The notes: generated by a model from the sequence alone, not told the origin. Positions 1-9,610 are shown, numbered from the stretch's first letter. The stretch: 33,248 nt of DNA from Acidimicrobiia bacterium (GCA_029865445.1 JAOUGY010000003.1:1-33248), one strand, 5' to 3'. A program made the numbers and translations.

Positions 1-1074
1 AAGGTGCTTCCACATCGGGCAGACCTGCCCTGGACTGCCCACGTTCGCGAGGTGCTGACAGGCGGGAAAGAGCTTCTCGGTCTGGCCGACGACGGTTGGT
101 TCTCGGTGGTGATGTCGACCCGACAACCCGCTGCCGGCGAGAACGTCGCCCACCTGGTTTCGCTGGAGGGCTGGCACGACATCCTGCCCAAGGGGAACGC
201 GCAGAACGCCAGCAGCAGGTCGATCGAGGCGAATCGGACGTACCGGATGATCTCGCTCGCCAGTTGGACGTTCACGTCCCTGGCCAACAGGGGCTCGTTC
301 GGTGAGCTGATGACTGCGATCGTCGACAAGCACAACGACGAGGACGGTGTCGACGACCCTCAGCGGGCACTGCTCAAGTCTGATCGTGAAATCGACACAT
401 CGACCGATGCCGGCGTAGCGTTCGACGACGCCGTACAGCACGGCTTCGTACCGCTCCGTTACGACATGCGCCACGGAGAGCAGAGCGTGGCGTGGTACCG
501 AGGTCCGCTCACGCCGGAGCCGGTGCCCAGAACAGTGGATCGGGCGCCGCTCCCGACCGCCGAGGCCGGGCTGATCTACCACGAGAACATGGCGATGTTC
601 GACACGTCCTATGCAGTTGCATGGCAGCTCGGACGGTTGCTCGCACTGTCGGACCCCGAGTTCTCCAACGCGCTGATGGAGTGGCGTCAGACCGGTCAAC
701 GCCGCGTCGACCGGATCCTCGCGCAGGAGGAAGCCATCGAACGCCACGCCGAGATCCAGACCTTCAAGCGTGCCGGAGAACTGGCGGCGAAGGTCACGGA
801 GTGGGTCCAGGAAGCCGACCGGCGGGATGCCTGGGCGGGGATCGAAGTGGCCGAGGGGGATGAGGCTGCAGCCGTGCTCGAGGAACGACGCCGATCCCTC
901 ATGGATGAGCTGAGGGCGTTCGTGTTGGAAAGTTGGGACCCGAACAGCCTGGCCACGGCCATCGGCACGTACGCCTCGGACGTGGTGCTCCGCGATCTCA
1001 CCGACCCAACCGATGGGGCGTTGGTCGCGGCGCCGGATCCAAAGCGACTACTCGGTGGTGAGGCGAATGTCTGA
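1..1074 (+). CDS. Uncharacterised conserved protein, first gene of overlapping cassette; probably truncated at its 5' end by the window edge
   Basis: ORF 4..1074 is open to the window edge (codons AAG GTG CTT...). Contains 'ENVAHLVSLEGW', 'LASWTFTSL' and 'HGFVPLRYDMRHGEQSVAWYRGPLTPEP'. Stop overlaps the next start by 8 bp. Confidence 0.75.
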   Translation, partial: KVLPHRADLPWTAHVREVLTGGKELLGLADDGWFSVVMSTRQPAAGENVAHLVSLEGWHDILPKGNAQNASSRSIEANRTYRMISLASWTFTSLANRGSFGELMTAIVDKHNDEDGVDDPQRALLKSDREIDTSTDAGVAFDDAVQHGFVPLRYDMRHGEQSVAWYRGPLTPEPVPRTVDRAPLPTAEAGLIYHENMAMFDTSYAVAWQLGRLLALSDPEFSNALMEWRQTGQRRVDRILAQEEAIERHAEIQTFKRAGELAAKVTEWVQEADRRDAWAGIEVAEGDEAAAVLEERRRSLMDELRAFVLESWDPNSLATAIGTYASDVVLRDLTDPTDGALVAAPDPKRLLGGEANV

Positions 1075-1849
1075 CCTGACCCCGCTCGAACAGGCAGAAC
1101 AGGTTGGCGAAACGCTTGGTCTCACGGAACTCGCCGACGGTGCGGTTCCTCCCGCCGTCGAGAACTGGCTCGCCCGGTTGTCGCTTCTCTACGGGGTTCC
1201 GTTCGAGCATCTGGTGCCCGACGCCACGATGCTTCCGATCGAGTCGATCCGGTTCTTCTACATCGACGCAAATTGGATCGAGGCGATGGTCGACGGGGCG
1301 TTCAGCGTCGGCGTCCACTCCCAGCGAGATGTGCGATTCCACCGACTGCTCCGGCCGGCGGTCCGTCGAGCGACCCAGGTCGCAGCCGGCAAGCTCCGCC
1401 GAGACCTGCGGGGTGAAGCAACCACTCCGGAAGCGGCCGCCACCGACGTCCGGGTGCGAGGAGGTTTCCTGATGCGGTCGGAGATCGTCGCAGGATGGCC
1501 CGGTCTCGAAGTGGCGGGCTATGCGTCGTCCGACTCGTCCGGCACTCCGATCGAGATCCTTCGCCTCGATCGACTCGCCCCGGATCTCCTGTTGTGTATC
1601 TTCGCCGAGGTCCCGGTTCTCGTGGTCATCAACGAGCCGCCCGAAGGGCTGCACTTCGGGACGGGTGGAGTGTCCGTGGCCCCGGAGATGCGCCAGCCGG
1701 GTGGTCGAATCAACCTCTCCAGGTTGGCAAGGGCCATCGCAGGCGCCGACAACAGACAGCAATTGAGTGGGGCGGGCGAGCTTGCCGAAGAGATCGTGAA
1801 CTCGCCCTTGGCCCAGCATTTCGGACCGCCGCCGGGAGGTCAGAATTGA
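1067..1849 (+). CDS. Uncharacterised conserved protein, second gene of overlapping cassette
   Basis: ATG at 1067 (MSDLTPLEQAEQVGETLG...) overlaps the upstream gene. Motif 'MLPIESIRFFYIDANWIEAMVDGAFSVG'. Ends TGA 1847-1849, overlapping the next start. Confidence 0.8.
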   Translation: MSDLTPLEQAEQVGETLGLTELADGAVPPAVENWLARLSLLYGVPFEHLVPDATMLPIESIRFFYIDANWIEAMVDGAFSVGVHSQRDVRFHRLLRPAVRRATQVAAGKLRRDLRGEATTPEAAATDVRVRGGFLMRSEIVAGWPGLEVAGYASSDSSGTPIEILRLDRLAPDLLLCIFAEVPVLVVINEPPEGLHFGTGGVSVAPEMRQPGGRINLSRLARAIAGADNRQQLSGAGELAEEIVNSPLAQHFGPPPGGQN

Positions 1850-4800
1850 CTGCTCCCGCCAGTGTTCCGCTTCTCGTTCCGGTGAATGTCGAAGCGCTCG
1901 TCGTCAACGCCAACGACCGCCGAGCGACGAAATGGTCGGTATCGGCCCGTACCTACGCCGGCAAGGCGGAGCTGCTGCCGATCGAACCCCCGCCCTTCGC
2001 CACCGGCAACGACCGGCCCCGCGAAGGCGTCACTCTCCATTGGTTGGTGCCCGATGGGCTGACGGTGGGCCGATGGCACGACGTCGCCAACGGGACCGAA
2101 TTGAGGTATCCGTTCGTGCCCGACCGCTGGCTGGTGGTCCGCACGTGTGACGTGGACCACAGCCTGTTCACGAAGTCGTGGCTCGTGGAAAGCAATCATC
2201 TCGGGACCGACGGCACCAATCCGGTCCCCGGCGAGGAGAGCGACCGTCTCGGACGCGCCGTCGTACCGAACACGCTCTCCGAGGAGTCTGAACGAACCGT
2301 CGGAGTGACCGCCGCCGGGCCGGTGATCGACGGGCGGATGCCGGATCACGATCCGAGTTACGCCGCCGTGGCGGCCAAGGTCGACAACGTGTTGTCCTTC
2401 CACGACGACCTCTCAGATCTGACCGTCGCAGAGCCGGTCGTTCTGTCGTACGTCGTCGTCGGCTGGTACGACGACCCGTCGTCCGGCGACCCCATGGTCG
2501 ATCGGACCCGTCTGGGACGCGACCTCGCAGCGCTTGCCGACGGCCGGCTGAGTCTCGACGACTGGCGGACTGTCATGCGGGCCTTGGCCTGGTCGGTGGG
2601 CGACGACAACGACCTCCGCCAAGCGCAGCTCGACGCAACCGACGATCCGAGAGAGGCGCCCACCATCGTCCCGGATCACACGATCTGCCATGGGGCTGTT
2701 CACGGTGTGCGGTGGCTCGGAACCGACGGTCCGGCTCAACGGTTCACCGATGGGTCCGATAGCGCATTCGCAAAGATGGCGATCGCCAGCCGTGCCGGCG
2801 TGCCGCAACCGCCGGGCGGATCGGGCGGGCAATGGACACGCGGATTCGAGGACATCGACGACCCAGTGGACTTGGGAGAGTCGTCCGCACTTCGTCGACC
2901 CGGGGCGGCGAGTGGCCATCGCCGGCTGTTCCCGCACGTTGCCGTCGGCACCAGTGCGTCGGAGGCGACGGCGGCGCTGTTCGAGTTCCTCCTCGGCAAA
3001 GAGGAAGGCAGCAGTTCGCCGAGCGACCTCGCCACGCTGTTCCTGGCCCTCGAACACGACATGCTCGACGCCTATGAGCGACCGGGCGGGACCGCAGCGA
3101 TCACGCGCCGGCTCCACCAACAGAGCTTCGTGCCGTCTCCAGGCGGCACCAGATGGGATGTGCGCCTCCGCAGGGTCGCCGGTGACCCCGACGGTGCGGC
3201 GCCAGACGGCCGCGACCTGGTCCGGCAGTTGAGCGCTCTCGACGACCCGGTCGACGTCGAGACTCCGCTTCGCGCTCTCGACGACGCCCAACGCGGTCTG
3301 GAGGTCGCCGAGCAAGAGCTGGCGGCGAGCCGGCGTGAGCTCTACTCGGTCTGGTGGAAACACACACGGAGCGGGTCGACAGCCGCTACTCAGACCGACG
3401 CAGTGCAGGACACAACAACCAAGGCTGCAGCGGTCCGCACCAGGGAAGGCGAGCGTGACGTCGCACGGGTCGCGCTCGAGACGACCCTCGCATCCCAGGC
3501 AGTCAAGGATGCGCTGGCGCAGGTGCTCGCTGGTCAAGACGGTTCGGCAGACACCGAGCTCGAACTCGTCGAGGTGGCGGCGGCGAGGTACTTCGCCCCC
3601 GCCGACCCGGTGGTGGTGATATCCGGCGGACGGGCCTCGTCGAAACACGGAGGAGACGGCCGCTTCAGCGAAGACGGCACGCTGCTCGTCCGGTTCGGTC
3701 GGGGCCGGGTCGGAGCACGCGGGCAGACGCTCAGGTACGGGCGCCCCGGCTTGGCGATCGAACCCGATGACATCATCGATTGGCTGGTCCCGTGGCTGCA
3801 GACAGTGGACCGTGCTCCGGCTGCGGTGGGTGACCTGGTCGCCGAATCGCTGTTGCTCGACCCGTACCGGGCCGCCGACGTCTTCGCGCTGTCGGGTTCC
3901 GAACTCGGGGTCGAAGGTCCCGAGTACGACTTCGAAGACGACCTGGCGGACCTGTGGGACGGTCCCGATGAGGAGCGGTACTCGGTCGCCGCAGTGACGA
4001 GAGCCGCAGGCTTCGCCGGCGTGCGGCCGTCCCCGGTGGCCTTCGAGGCCTGGTCTCAGCCGTGGCGTCCGATTCACCTCGCCTGGCGCACGACCTGGTA
4101 TCCGTCGTCAACGGTCGAGTCGGGATCGTTCGCGGATTGGTCGTTCGATGGCGACGAGTACGACTGGATTGGCCTCAGCGAATTCGACCACTCGAATTCG
4201 GTGACACTTCAGGGCCGCTGCATGCTCGCCAACTCGGCGACGGTCGGTCTCGGATCGTCACTCGACGCCATCTACGAACGTGCGGAGAGCGCACCGGCCG
4301 ATCCGCAACAGAAAGACGCTGATCGCATCAAACGTCAGGAAGATCTGGCGGCGTTGAAGGCGAAACTCGACCGGGTGCGGCGCCGGCTCGGCTCGGCCGA
4401 TCTCATGACCCAGGCATTGTCGGGCTTCCACGCTCAGCTCGTCCAGCGCGATCCAGACCAGTTCATCGAACCCGACCCTCCCCTCGAAGACAGTGCAGAC
4501 CGCAATCTCCTTGGTGACGCCGATCGGGCAGCTCCGCGTCCCTATGGCTCGACCGCCGACACGTTGTTCTTCCCGGTGCGCGCTGGACACGCCCGGGTGC
4601 GGCGCCTGTGGCTCGTCGACGGCTTCGGTCAGGTGTTTGATCTCATCCACGAGCAAGGACTCAACGAAGCCTCCTACGCGCCGCTCCGGGGCAAGGGCCT
4701 CGTCACTGCCGGGCTGAGCCAGCGTTCGGACACCCAGATGCTTCAGTTCCCGCCGCGGCTCGTGCAACCGAGCCGCCTCGAGTTCCGGTTCGGCGACGCC

Positions 4801-5820
4801 GAGCCGGTGGCCGGATGGTTGCTTCCCAACCACTTCGACGGCTCGTTGATGGTGTACGACGGCTCCGGCGCCTCGCTCGGCGCACTGCTTCTGTGGCGGT
4901 CGTCCGGAACCCGTCAGGTCCGGTGGGAACAGGCACCGGGAGGAGCAGGGGGTGTGACCGGAACCGACGTCATCGGCAACCAACGGCTGAAAGCCGTGGT
5001 GAAGGCTCTCGAGGCGATGAACTTTGAGGGCTTCACCGGGTTCATCCAGGCGGTCGATCGGACGCTGTGGACGACCGATCCCGCCGGACGAAGGGGCGAC
5101 AGCACCACCGTCCTCGTAGGTCGCCCGATCGCTGTCGTGGGAGCCCACTTGGCAGTGGAGCTCGACGGTCCCACATTGCTCGATCAAACGTGGGACAAGA
5201 TCGGTGCCCCCGCGTCCGGTCGACAGGGCGATGTGCCCGGCTTGGAGGCAGCGGTGCGGCTCGGTCTTCCGGACGCCCGAGAAGACGGGACGCTCGGCTA
5301 CTTCCTCACCGGCGACGACCGGTTCCACAGCGTGCTCTCGAAGGTCGACACGGCGTCGACCGCCATCGTCGAGTCCGACCGGGAGTTTTGGCCGAGGGCG
5401 CCGATTCGCGTCTCCGGTGTGGCTGATCCGGCGCCTAAAGACATCACCTTGCTGGTCGATCCGCGGGGAACGATCACGGCGTCGACGGGACTCCAGCCCG
5501 CCAAGACGCTCCAGTTGCCGCGATCGTTCGTCGACGGCCCGCTGGCGAAGCTCGATGCCTCGTTCCGTGTGGGGCCGCTGTTGTCCGGTCGCTCGGTGCG
5601 GATGCCGCTGCCCGCCGACATCGCCGGCGGCTGGTCCTGGCTGGAGAAATCGGCCGTCACCATCACCAACAACCAGCTGACCGAGACGTGGAGCGCTCCA
5701 GCCGAAATCGAAGCGGCAGCCCTTTCAGCTCATCTCAACGCTCCACCGACGCGACTCCGGGAAGGGTGGCTTCGTCTCAGTCAGGTCGTCGATCGCCCCC
5801 AGGAAGGACCAACACCATGA
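1846..5820 (+). CDS. Very large (~1324 aa) uncharacterised protein, third gene of overlapping cassette
   Basis: Likely TTG start at 1846 within 'AATTGA', giving a 4-bp overlap with the upstream stop (LTAPASVPLLVPVNVEALVVNANDR...). Motifs 'GVTLHWLVPDGLTVG', 'VPDRWLVVRTCD' and 'WLVESNHLG'. Long ORF through 5820. The 1495 start in the ORF track overlaps the upstream gene too far to be likely. Confidence 0.75.
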   Translation: MTAPASVPLLVPVNVEALVVNANDRRATKWSVSARTYAGKAELLPIEPPPFATGNDRPREGVTLHWLVPDGLTVGRWHDVANGTELRYPFVPDRWLVVRTCDVDHSLFTKSWLVESNHLGTDGTNPVPGEESDRLGRAVVPNTLSEESERTVGVTAAGPVIDGRMPDHDPSYAAVAAKVDNVLSFHDDLSDLTVAEPVVLSYVVVGWYDDPSSGDPMVDRTRLGRDLAALADGRLSLDDWRTVMRALAWSVGDDNDLRQAQLDATDDPREAPTIVPDHTICHGAVHGVRWLGTDGPAQRFTDGSDSAFAKMAIASRAGVPQPPGGSGGQWTRGFEDIDDPVDLGESSALRRPGAASGHRRLFPHVAVGTSASEATAALFEFLLGKEEGSSSPSDLATLFLALEHDMLDAYERPGGTAAITRRLHQQSFVPSPGGTRWDVRLRRVAGDPDGAAPDGRDLVRQLSALDDPVDVETPLRALDDAQRGLEVAEQELAASRRELYSVWWKHTRSGSTAATQTDAVQDTTTKAAAVRTREGERDVARVALETTLASQAVKDALAQVLAGQDGSADTELELVEVAAARYFAPADPVVVISGGRASSKHGGDGRFSEDGTLLVRFGRGRVGARGQTLRYGRPGLAIEPDDIIDWLVPWLQTVDRAPAAVGDLVAESLLLDPYRAADVFALSGSELGVEGPEYDFEDDLADLWDGPDEERYSVAAVTRAAGFAGVRPSPVAFEAWSQPWRPIHLAWRTTWYPSSTVESGSFADWSFDGDEYDWIGLSEFDHSNSVTLQGRCMLANSATVGLGSSLDAIYERAESAPADPQQKDADRIKRQEDLAALKAKLDRVRRRLGSADLMTQALSGFHAQLVQRDPDQFIEPDPPLEDSADRNLLGDADRAAPRPYGSTADTLFFPVRAGHARVRRLWLVDGFGQVFDLIHEQGLNEASYAPLRGKGLVTAGLSQRSDTQMLQFPPRLVQPSRLEFRFGDAEPVAGWLLPNHFDGSLMVYDGSGASLGALLLWRSSGTRQVRWEQAPGGAGGVTGTDVIGNQRLKAVVKALEAMNFEGFTGFIQAVDRTLWTTDPAGRRGDSTTVLVGRPIAVVGAHLAVELDGPTLLDQTWDKIGAPASGRQGDVPGLEAAVRLGLPDAREDGTLGYFLTGDDRFHSVLSKVDTASTAIVESDREFWPRAPIRVSGVADPAPKDITLLVDPRGTITASTGLQPAKTLQLPRSFVDGPLAKLDASFRVGPLLSGRSVRMPLPADIAGGWSWLEKSAVTITNNQLTETWSAPAEIEAAALSAHLNAPPTRLREGWLRLSQVVDRPQEGPTP

Positions 5821-7268
5821 ACTACTCGATTCAACCGCCCGATGACGTGATCGAGGCGAGTTTCAGCACCGAACCCGATGACGTGAGTGTGGCATCGATC
5901 CGGATCGAGGCGTCCAAGGGATCCGAGACGATCGACGATCTGACCAGGATCGAGTTCCGGTTACCTCTGTCGCTGACGACCAACGCCGGGAGTGTGACGC
6001 CGCAGGCCCAGAGGTTCGCCGATTGGGAGATGAACGTCGCGACGGACGCCGACGGGTGGGTGTTCGTGGCGAAACCGCGGCGGTCTCCCCAGGGTGAGTC
6101 CTGGGTGTTCTTCCTCCGTGATGTGGAGGTTTCGACTGGGGCGGGTTCGACGCACGTGAAGGTCACTGAAGTCCGCGGTGGCACCGCAGGAAGGCCGGTG
6201 GAGCTCCCGATCCGGAAGGTCGATCCGACGCTGCGGATCGACTACTTCTACGTCACGGCAGATCCCGCCAGTGTGAGCGACGATCTGGCCGTCCCGTCTG
6301 TTGCGGACGCGAGGATCACGTCCGGGCAAAGTGCGTTTCTGACCTGGGCCACCACGGCGGCGACGTCTGTGTCGCTTCACGGGCCGGCCATCGCCGGGAT
6401 GCCCGCCACTGGTGGTCTCCTGCCCGCTGGGAGCGACGACGCCACGATCAAGGTCAATCCGACAACAACCAGCACCTACACCCTCGTCGCTTCGAACGCG
6501 TCCGCCCACGCCGTTGCGCAGGTCACCATCACCGTCACCGGTGGTGGCCCGATCGAAGCCACCTCGGTGGCGGTGTCCACGAACGACAACGGCAGAGACT
6601 CGATCAAGATCACAACGGACGCCGATGAGGCGCTCGTCCGCTTGAAACGACCAGCTGTCTCGAGGCCAAACGGCGTGTATCCGTTCATCGTGCTCGAAAC
6701 CGAGACCACGCTGTTCAAGCCCGTGGTGATCGATGTACGACAACGCACGCCGCCGCCCCGGCAGGGTCAAGCTCCGGAAGAGGCGAACAACGTCCTATTC
6801 ATCTCATACTCCCGCCAGGTGAATCCGTATGCCGGTGCGTGGCTCGACGCCAACTACGACTGGCAGAAACCATCTGACGCCGCCGTCAAACGCGATGTTC
6901 AGGAACTGGATGGGACGCTCGAGGCATTGATGCAGATGACACCGGTCGCGTTCAAGTGGAAGGACGGGGCCACGGGTGAAGTGCGCCAATTCGGATTCGT
7001 CGCACAGGAGGTCGAGGGCGTGCTGCCAGAGCTCGTCGGACGCATGCCTACATCGGACGGATCCGAGGGCCATAGATCCATGGCCTACTCGCCGATCGAT
7101 GCAGTGACCGTTGGCGCTATTCAGGAGCTCAAGCGGGCGACGGATCAGCGTCTGGCCCAAATCGAGGCCACGATCGAAGTGCTATCTCGCGCCGTTTCCG
7201 ATCTGGCCGATCGACTCCCGCGAGGCTCCTCAGATCGACCGTTGGACACCGGAGCCGGGTCCCCATGA
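5817..7268 (+). CDS. Tail-fibre/appendage-like protein with Ig-like region and C-terminal Peptidase_S74-type intramolecular chaperone domain
   Basis: ATG 5817 in 'CCATGA' overlaps upstream stop (MNYSIQPPDDVIEASF...). C-terminus 'KPSDAAVKRDVQELDGTLEALMQMTPVAFKWKDGATGEVRQFGFVAQEVEGVLPELVG...MAYSPIDAVTVGAIQELKR' has the S74 layout (SD..K, QxGFxAQEVExxxPELV, coiled-coil tail). Confidence 0.82.
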   Translation: MNYSIQPPDDVIEASFSTEPDDVSVASIRIEASKGSETIDDLTRIEFRLPLSLTTNAGSVTPQAQRFADWEMNVATDADGWVFVAKPRRSPQGESWVFFLRDVEVSTGAGSTHVKVTEVRGGTAGRPVELPIRKVDPTLRIDYFYVTADPASVSDDLAVPSVADARITSGQSAFLTWATTAATSVSLHGPAIAGMPATGGLLPAGSDDATIKVNPTTTSTYTLVASNASAHAVAQVTITVTGGGPIEATSVAVSTNDNGRDSIKITTDADEALVRLKRPAVSRPNGVYPFIVLETETTLFKPVVIDVRQRTPPPRQGQAPEEANNVLFISYSRQVNPYAGAWLDANYDWQKPSDAAVKRDVQELDGTLEALMQMTPVAFKWKDGATGEVRQFGFVAQEVEGVLPELVGRMPTSDGSEGHRSMAYSPIDAVTVGAIQELKRATDQRLAQIEATIEVLSRAVSDLADRLPRGSSDRPLDTGAGSP

Positions 7269-9514
7269 CCACCCGCGAGCGCTCCGCCTGGACAGTTGAT
7301 CGGGTGGCCGGAATGGCGTGGATGGGGGCGCCGTCGCTTGCTCTCGACAGTCGGCGCCTCCCGCAGGCCGCAGCATGGCGTCAGACAACCGGCAACGGGA
7401 TCGGGACGCTCTCGCTCGCGAGGTTCGACGGATTGAGGTGGATGGTCGACGAAGTCGTCGACGCGTTTGGGGCGCACGCGTCGTTCGTCATCGATGGTGA
7501 AGGCCGGCCCGCCGTGGTGTACGTGGACCTCGACCAATCGTCGGTGATGCTTGCTCACGCAGCGGAACCTGGGGGCGAATGGGCTATCGAGACCGTCGCA
7601 GAAGGTGTGCATGGACTCCTTGCTGGGGGACCATCGCTCGCACACGACGGTGACGGTCGGCCACAGGTCGCCTACGCCACCGACGGGGGTGTGATGATCG
7701 CGGCCCGCACCGTGGCGGGTGTGTGGGAGACCGATCCGGTGGTTGAAGTCATAGAACCCGCCAACGACGTGGCGCTGGCAATCGACGGGAGTGGCGTGCG
7801 TCACGTCCTCCAGCGCACGATCTTCTCGAATGCGTTGATCCTGCACTCCGACCAGGGAGGGTCCTGGAGCGCGAGCGCGGTCCCGTGGGGCGACGACCCG
7901 GACGCTGGGTTCCTGGGTGACCGACCATGCCTCGCCGTGGATCCTGACGGCCGTCCGCACGTGGCGTATTGGACGCGGGTCGGCGTGTGCCACGCCACCG
8001 CCGACGACGATGGTGAATGGCAGATCACGGTCGCCATCCCTGGCGAAGCCGCCGGTCCCAATCCGGCCATCTCGGTCGACTCCCACGGACACCCCGTGAT
8101 CGCCTGCGTGAACCCGGCCGGTGGCAACATCGAGCTGGCCCGGCTGAGCGCCAACGGGTGGCGCTCCGAGACGATCGCCGCCGGGTCGAAGTTCCACGAC
8201 ACCGCCGGGTGGGTCTCCATGGTCGTCGACGACTTCGGCGTGCTCCACCTTGCGGTTTCACACGACGAGTCGGGCGAGTTGATGTGGATTCGGTCCAACC
8301 GCGGCCCTATCACCAAGCCGCTGCGCCTGACGGCGTTCCGAGACATGCCTCTCACAGGACACAGCATCGCCGAGGGAGCGAGCGACCCGGATGGCGATGA
8401 CCTCGCCGTCTCTACTCGACCGGTGAGGAAGCCATCGCACGGCAAGGTGACGATCCGATCGGGCGGTGGCTTCACCTACACGCCGCACCGAGGCTATCTC
8501 GGGCATGATGAGTTCCGGTACGAGGTGACGGACCACACCGGCCTGAACGCCATAGGTGGTGTCGAGATCGAGGTGGTCGTACCGGTTCTGATCAGAGTCG
8601 CTCAGCGGCCGCTCGCCGACAAGCGGCGTGGCAGCACGATTCGCCTGTCCCTGAGGAAGGGTCCGCTCCACGGCATCAAGGCGACCCTGCAGCGGAAGCG
8701 ACGTGGAAGGTGGCACGACATCCGAAGCGGACCGGCGGGTCAACTGGCAAAACTCCTCGCACCCATCGGCGACGAGTGGACTCAGGGGCCGTTCCGCGTC
8801 GAACTGCGACCTCCCGGCGACGGGGAAGTGCTGTGCCTGAGCGAGGAGTTCAGCTTGCCACCGAAGCGCGGCGTCGAACTCGTGGTGTCCGGCGACTTGA
8901 CCGGCCTCCCGACGCTCAAGCGTCCACCCGAACCTACCCCGGAGCCGCAGCCGCAGCCAACACCGGTGCCCGTCTTCGACCCTGCGGCCGGGTTGTGGGG
9001 TACGTGGCCTTCGAAGCGGAACAAGCCGCCGCTGGCTCGGGGATCGCAGGGTGATGCCGTTCGATATCTGCAGGGTGTGCTGTTGCACAGAACCAAGGGC
9101 AAGGTCACGGTAGATGGGATCTATGGCGTGGACACGTCGCGTCGAGTCCGCGAGCTGCAGCGCCGTGAACAGATCCGGGTTGACGGTGAGATCGGTGAAG
9201 AGACGTGGCCCGTGATCGACAGGCTTGCACGAAAGGATCCGGTGCCGGTGTTCGACCCCGTGGCAGGGTTGTGGGGTACGTGGCCTTCGAAGCGGAACAA
9301 GCCGCCGCTGGCTCGGGGATCGCAGGGTGATGCCGTTCGATATCTGCAGGGTGTGTTGCTGCACAGAACCAAGGGCAACATCACCGTGGATGGGGTCTAC
9401 GGCGTGAACACGGCGAATCGAGTCCGCGAGCTGCAGCGTCAGGAAAAGATCCGGGTCGACGGCGAGGTTGGGAAAGGGACGTGGCCCGTGATCGACAGGC
9501 TCGCCACTCGGTGA
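7265..9514 (+). CDS. Beta-propeller-like repeat protein with cadherin/VCBS-like domain and two C-terminal peptidoglycan-binding (PG_binding_1-like) domains
   Basis: ATG overlaps upstream stop (ATGA at 7265). N-terminal repeats 'DGEGRPAVVYVDLD', 'DGDGRPQVAYATDGG', 'DPDGRPHVAYWTR'. Then 'ASDPDGDDLAVSTRPVRKPSHGKVTIRSGGGFTYTPHRGYLGHDEFRYEVTD'. C-terminus carries two copies of 'GLWGTWPSKRNKPPLARGSQGDAVRYLQGVLLHRTKG..TVDG.YGV.T..RVRELQR...IRVDGE.G..TWPVIDRLA'. Confidence 0.8.
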   Translation: MTTRERSAWTVDRVAGMAWMGAPSLALDSRRLPQAAAWRQTTGNGIGTLSLARFDGLRWMVDEVVDAFGAHASFVIDGEGRPAVVYVDLDQSSVMLAHAAEPGGEWAIETVAEGVHGLLAGGPSLAHDGDGRPQVAYATDGGVMIAARTVAGVWETDPVVEVIEPANDVALAIDGSGVRHVLQRTIFSNALILHSDQGGSWSASAVPWGDDPDAGFLGDRPCLAVDPDGRPHVAYWTRVGVCHATADDDGEWQITVAIPGEAAGPNPAISVDSHGHPVIACVNPAGGNIELARLSANGWRSETIAAGSKFHDTAGWVSMVVDDFGVLHLAVSHDESGELMWIRSNRGPITKPLRLTAFRDMPLTGHSIAEGASDPDGDDLAVSTRPVRKPSHGKVTIRSGGGFTYTPHRGYLGHDEFRYEVTDHTGLNAIGGVEIEVVVPVLIRVAQRPLADKRRGSTIRLSLRKGPLHGIKATLQRKRRGRWHDIRSGPAGQLAKLLAPIGDEWTQGPFRVELRPPGDGEVLCLSEEFSLPPKRGVELVVSGDLTGLPTLKRPPEPTPEPQPQPTPVPVFDPAAGLWGTWPSKRNKPPLARGSQGDAVRYLQGVLLHRTKGKVTVDGIYGVDTSRRVRELQRREQIRVDGEIGEETWPVIDRLARKDPVPVFDPVAGLWGTWPSKRNKPPLARGSQGDAVRYLQGVLLHRTKGNITVDGVYGVNTANRVRELQRQEKIRVDGEVGKGTWPVIDRLATR
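8971..9509 (+). repeat. Tandem direct duplication (unit 276 bp, 92 aa) encoding two peptidoglycan-binding-like domains
   Basis: Offset 276 bp; 90 bp block 8990-9079 reads identical to 9266-9355, followed by a more diverged half. Confidence 0.9.
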
Positions 9515-9610
9515 CATCGTCGCAGGCGCCATGGTCCCGTTGGAGGCGCTGAGCCGAGCACGAGATGTAGGGCCGGGGGCCGGTCCACCCGCCGACTTGC
9601 ACCGGCCGAT

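Noticed and set aside
2413-4077. 554-aa minus-strand ORF
   Set aside because: Antisense to the ~1324-aa cassette gene; Arg/His/Pro-rich with no recognisable domain, typical of shadow ORFs in high-GC DNA.
1-9514. Interpretation of the cassette as a prophage or contractile injection system
   Set aside because: No capsid, portal, terminase, integrase, sheath, tube, baseplate or AAA+ gene visible in this window; only the S74 domain is phage-like. Left-hand context is missing, so this remains open rather than supported.
8258-9532. 424-aa minus-strand ORF with internal repeats
   Set aside because: Internal repeat simply mirrors the duplicated PG-binding domains on the plus strand; shadow ORF.
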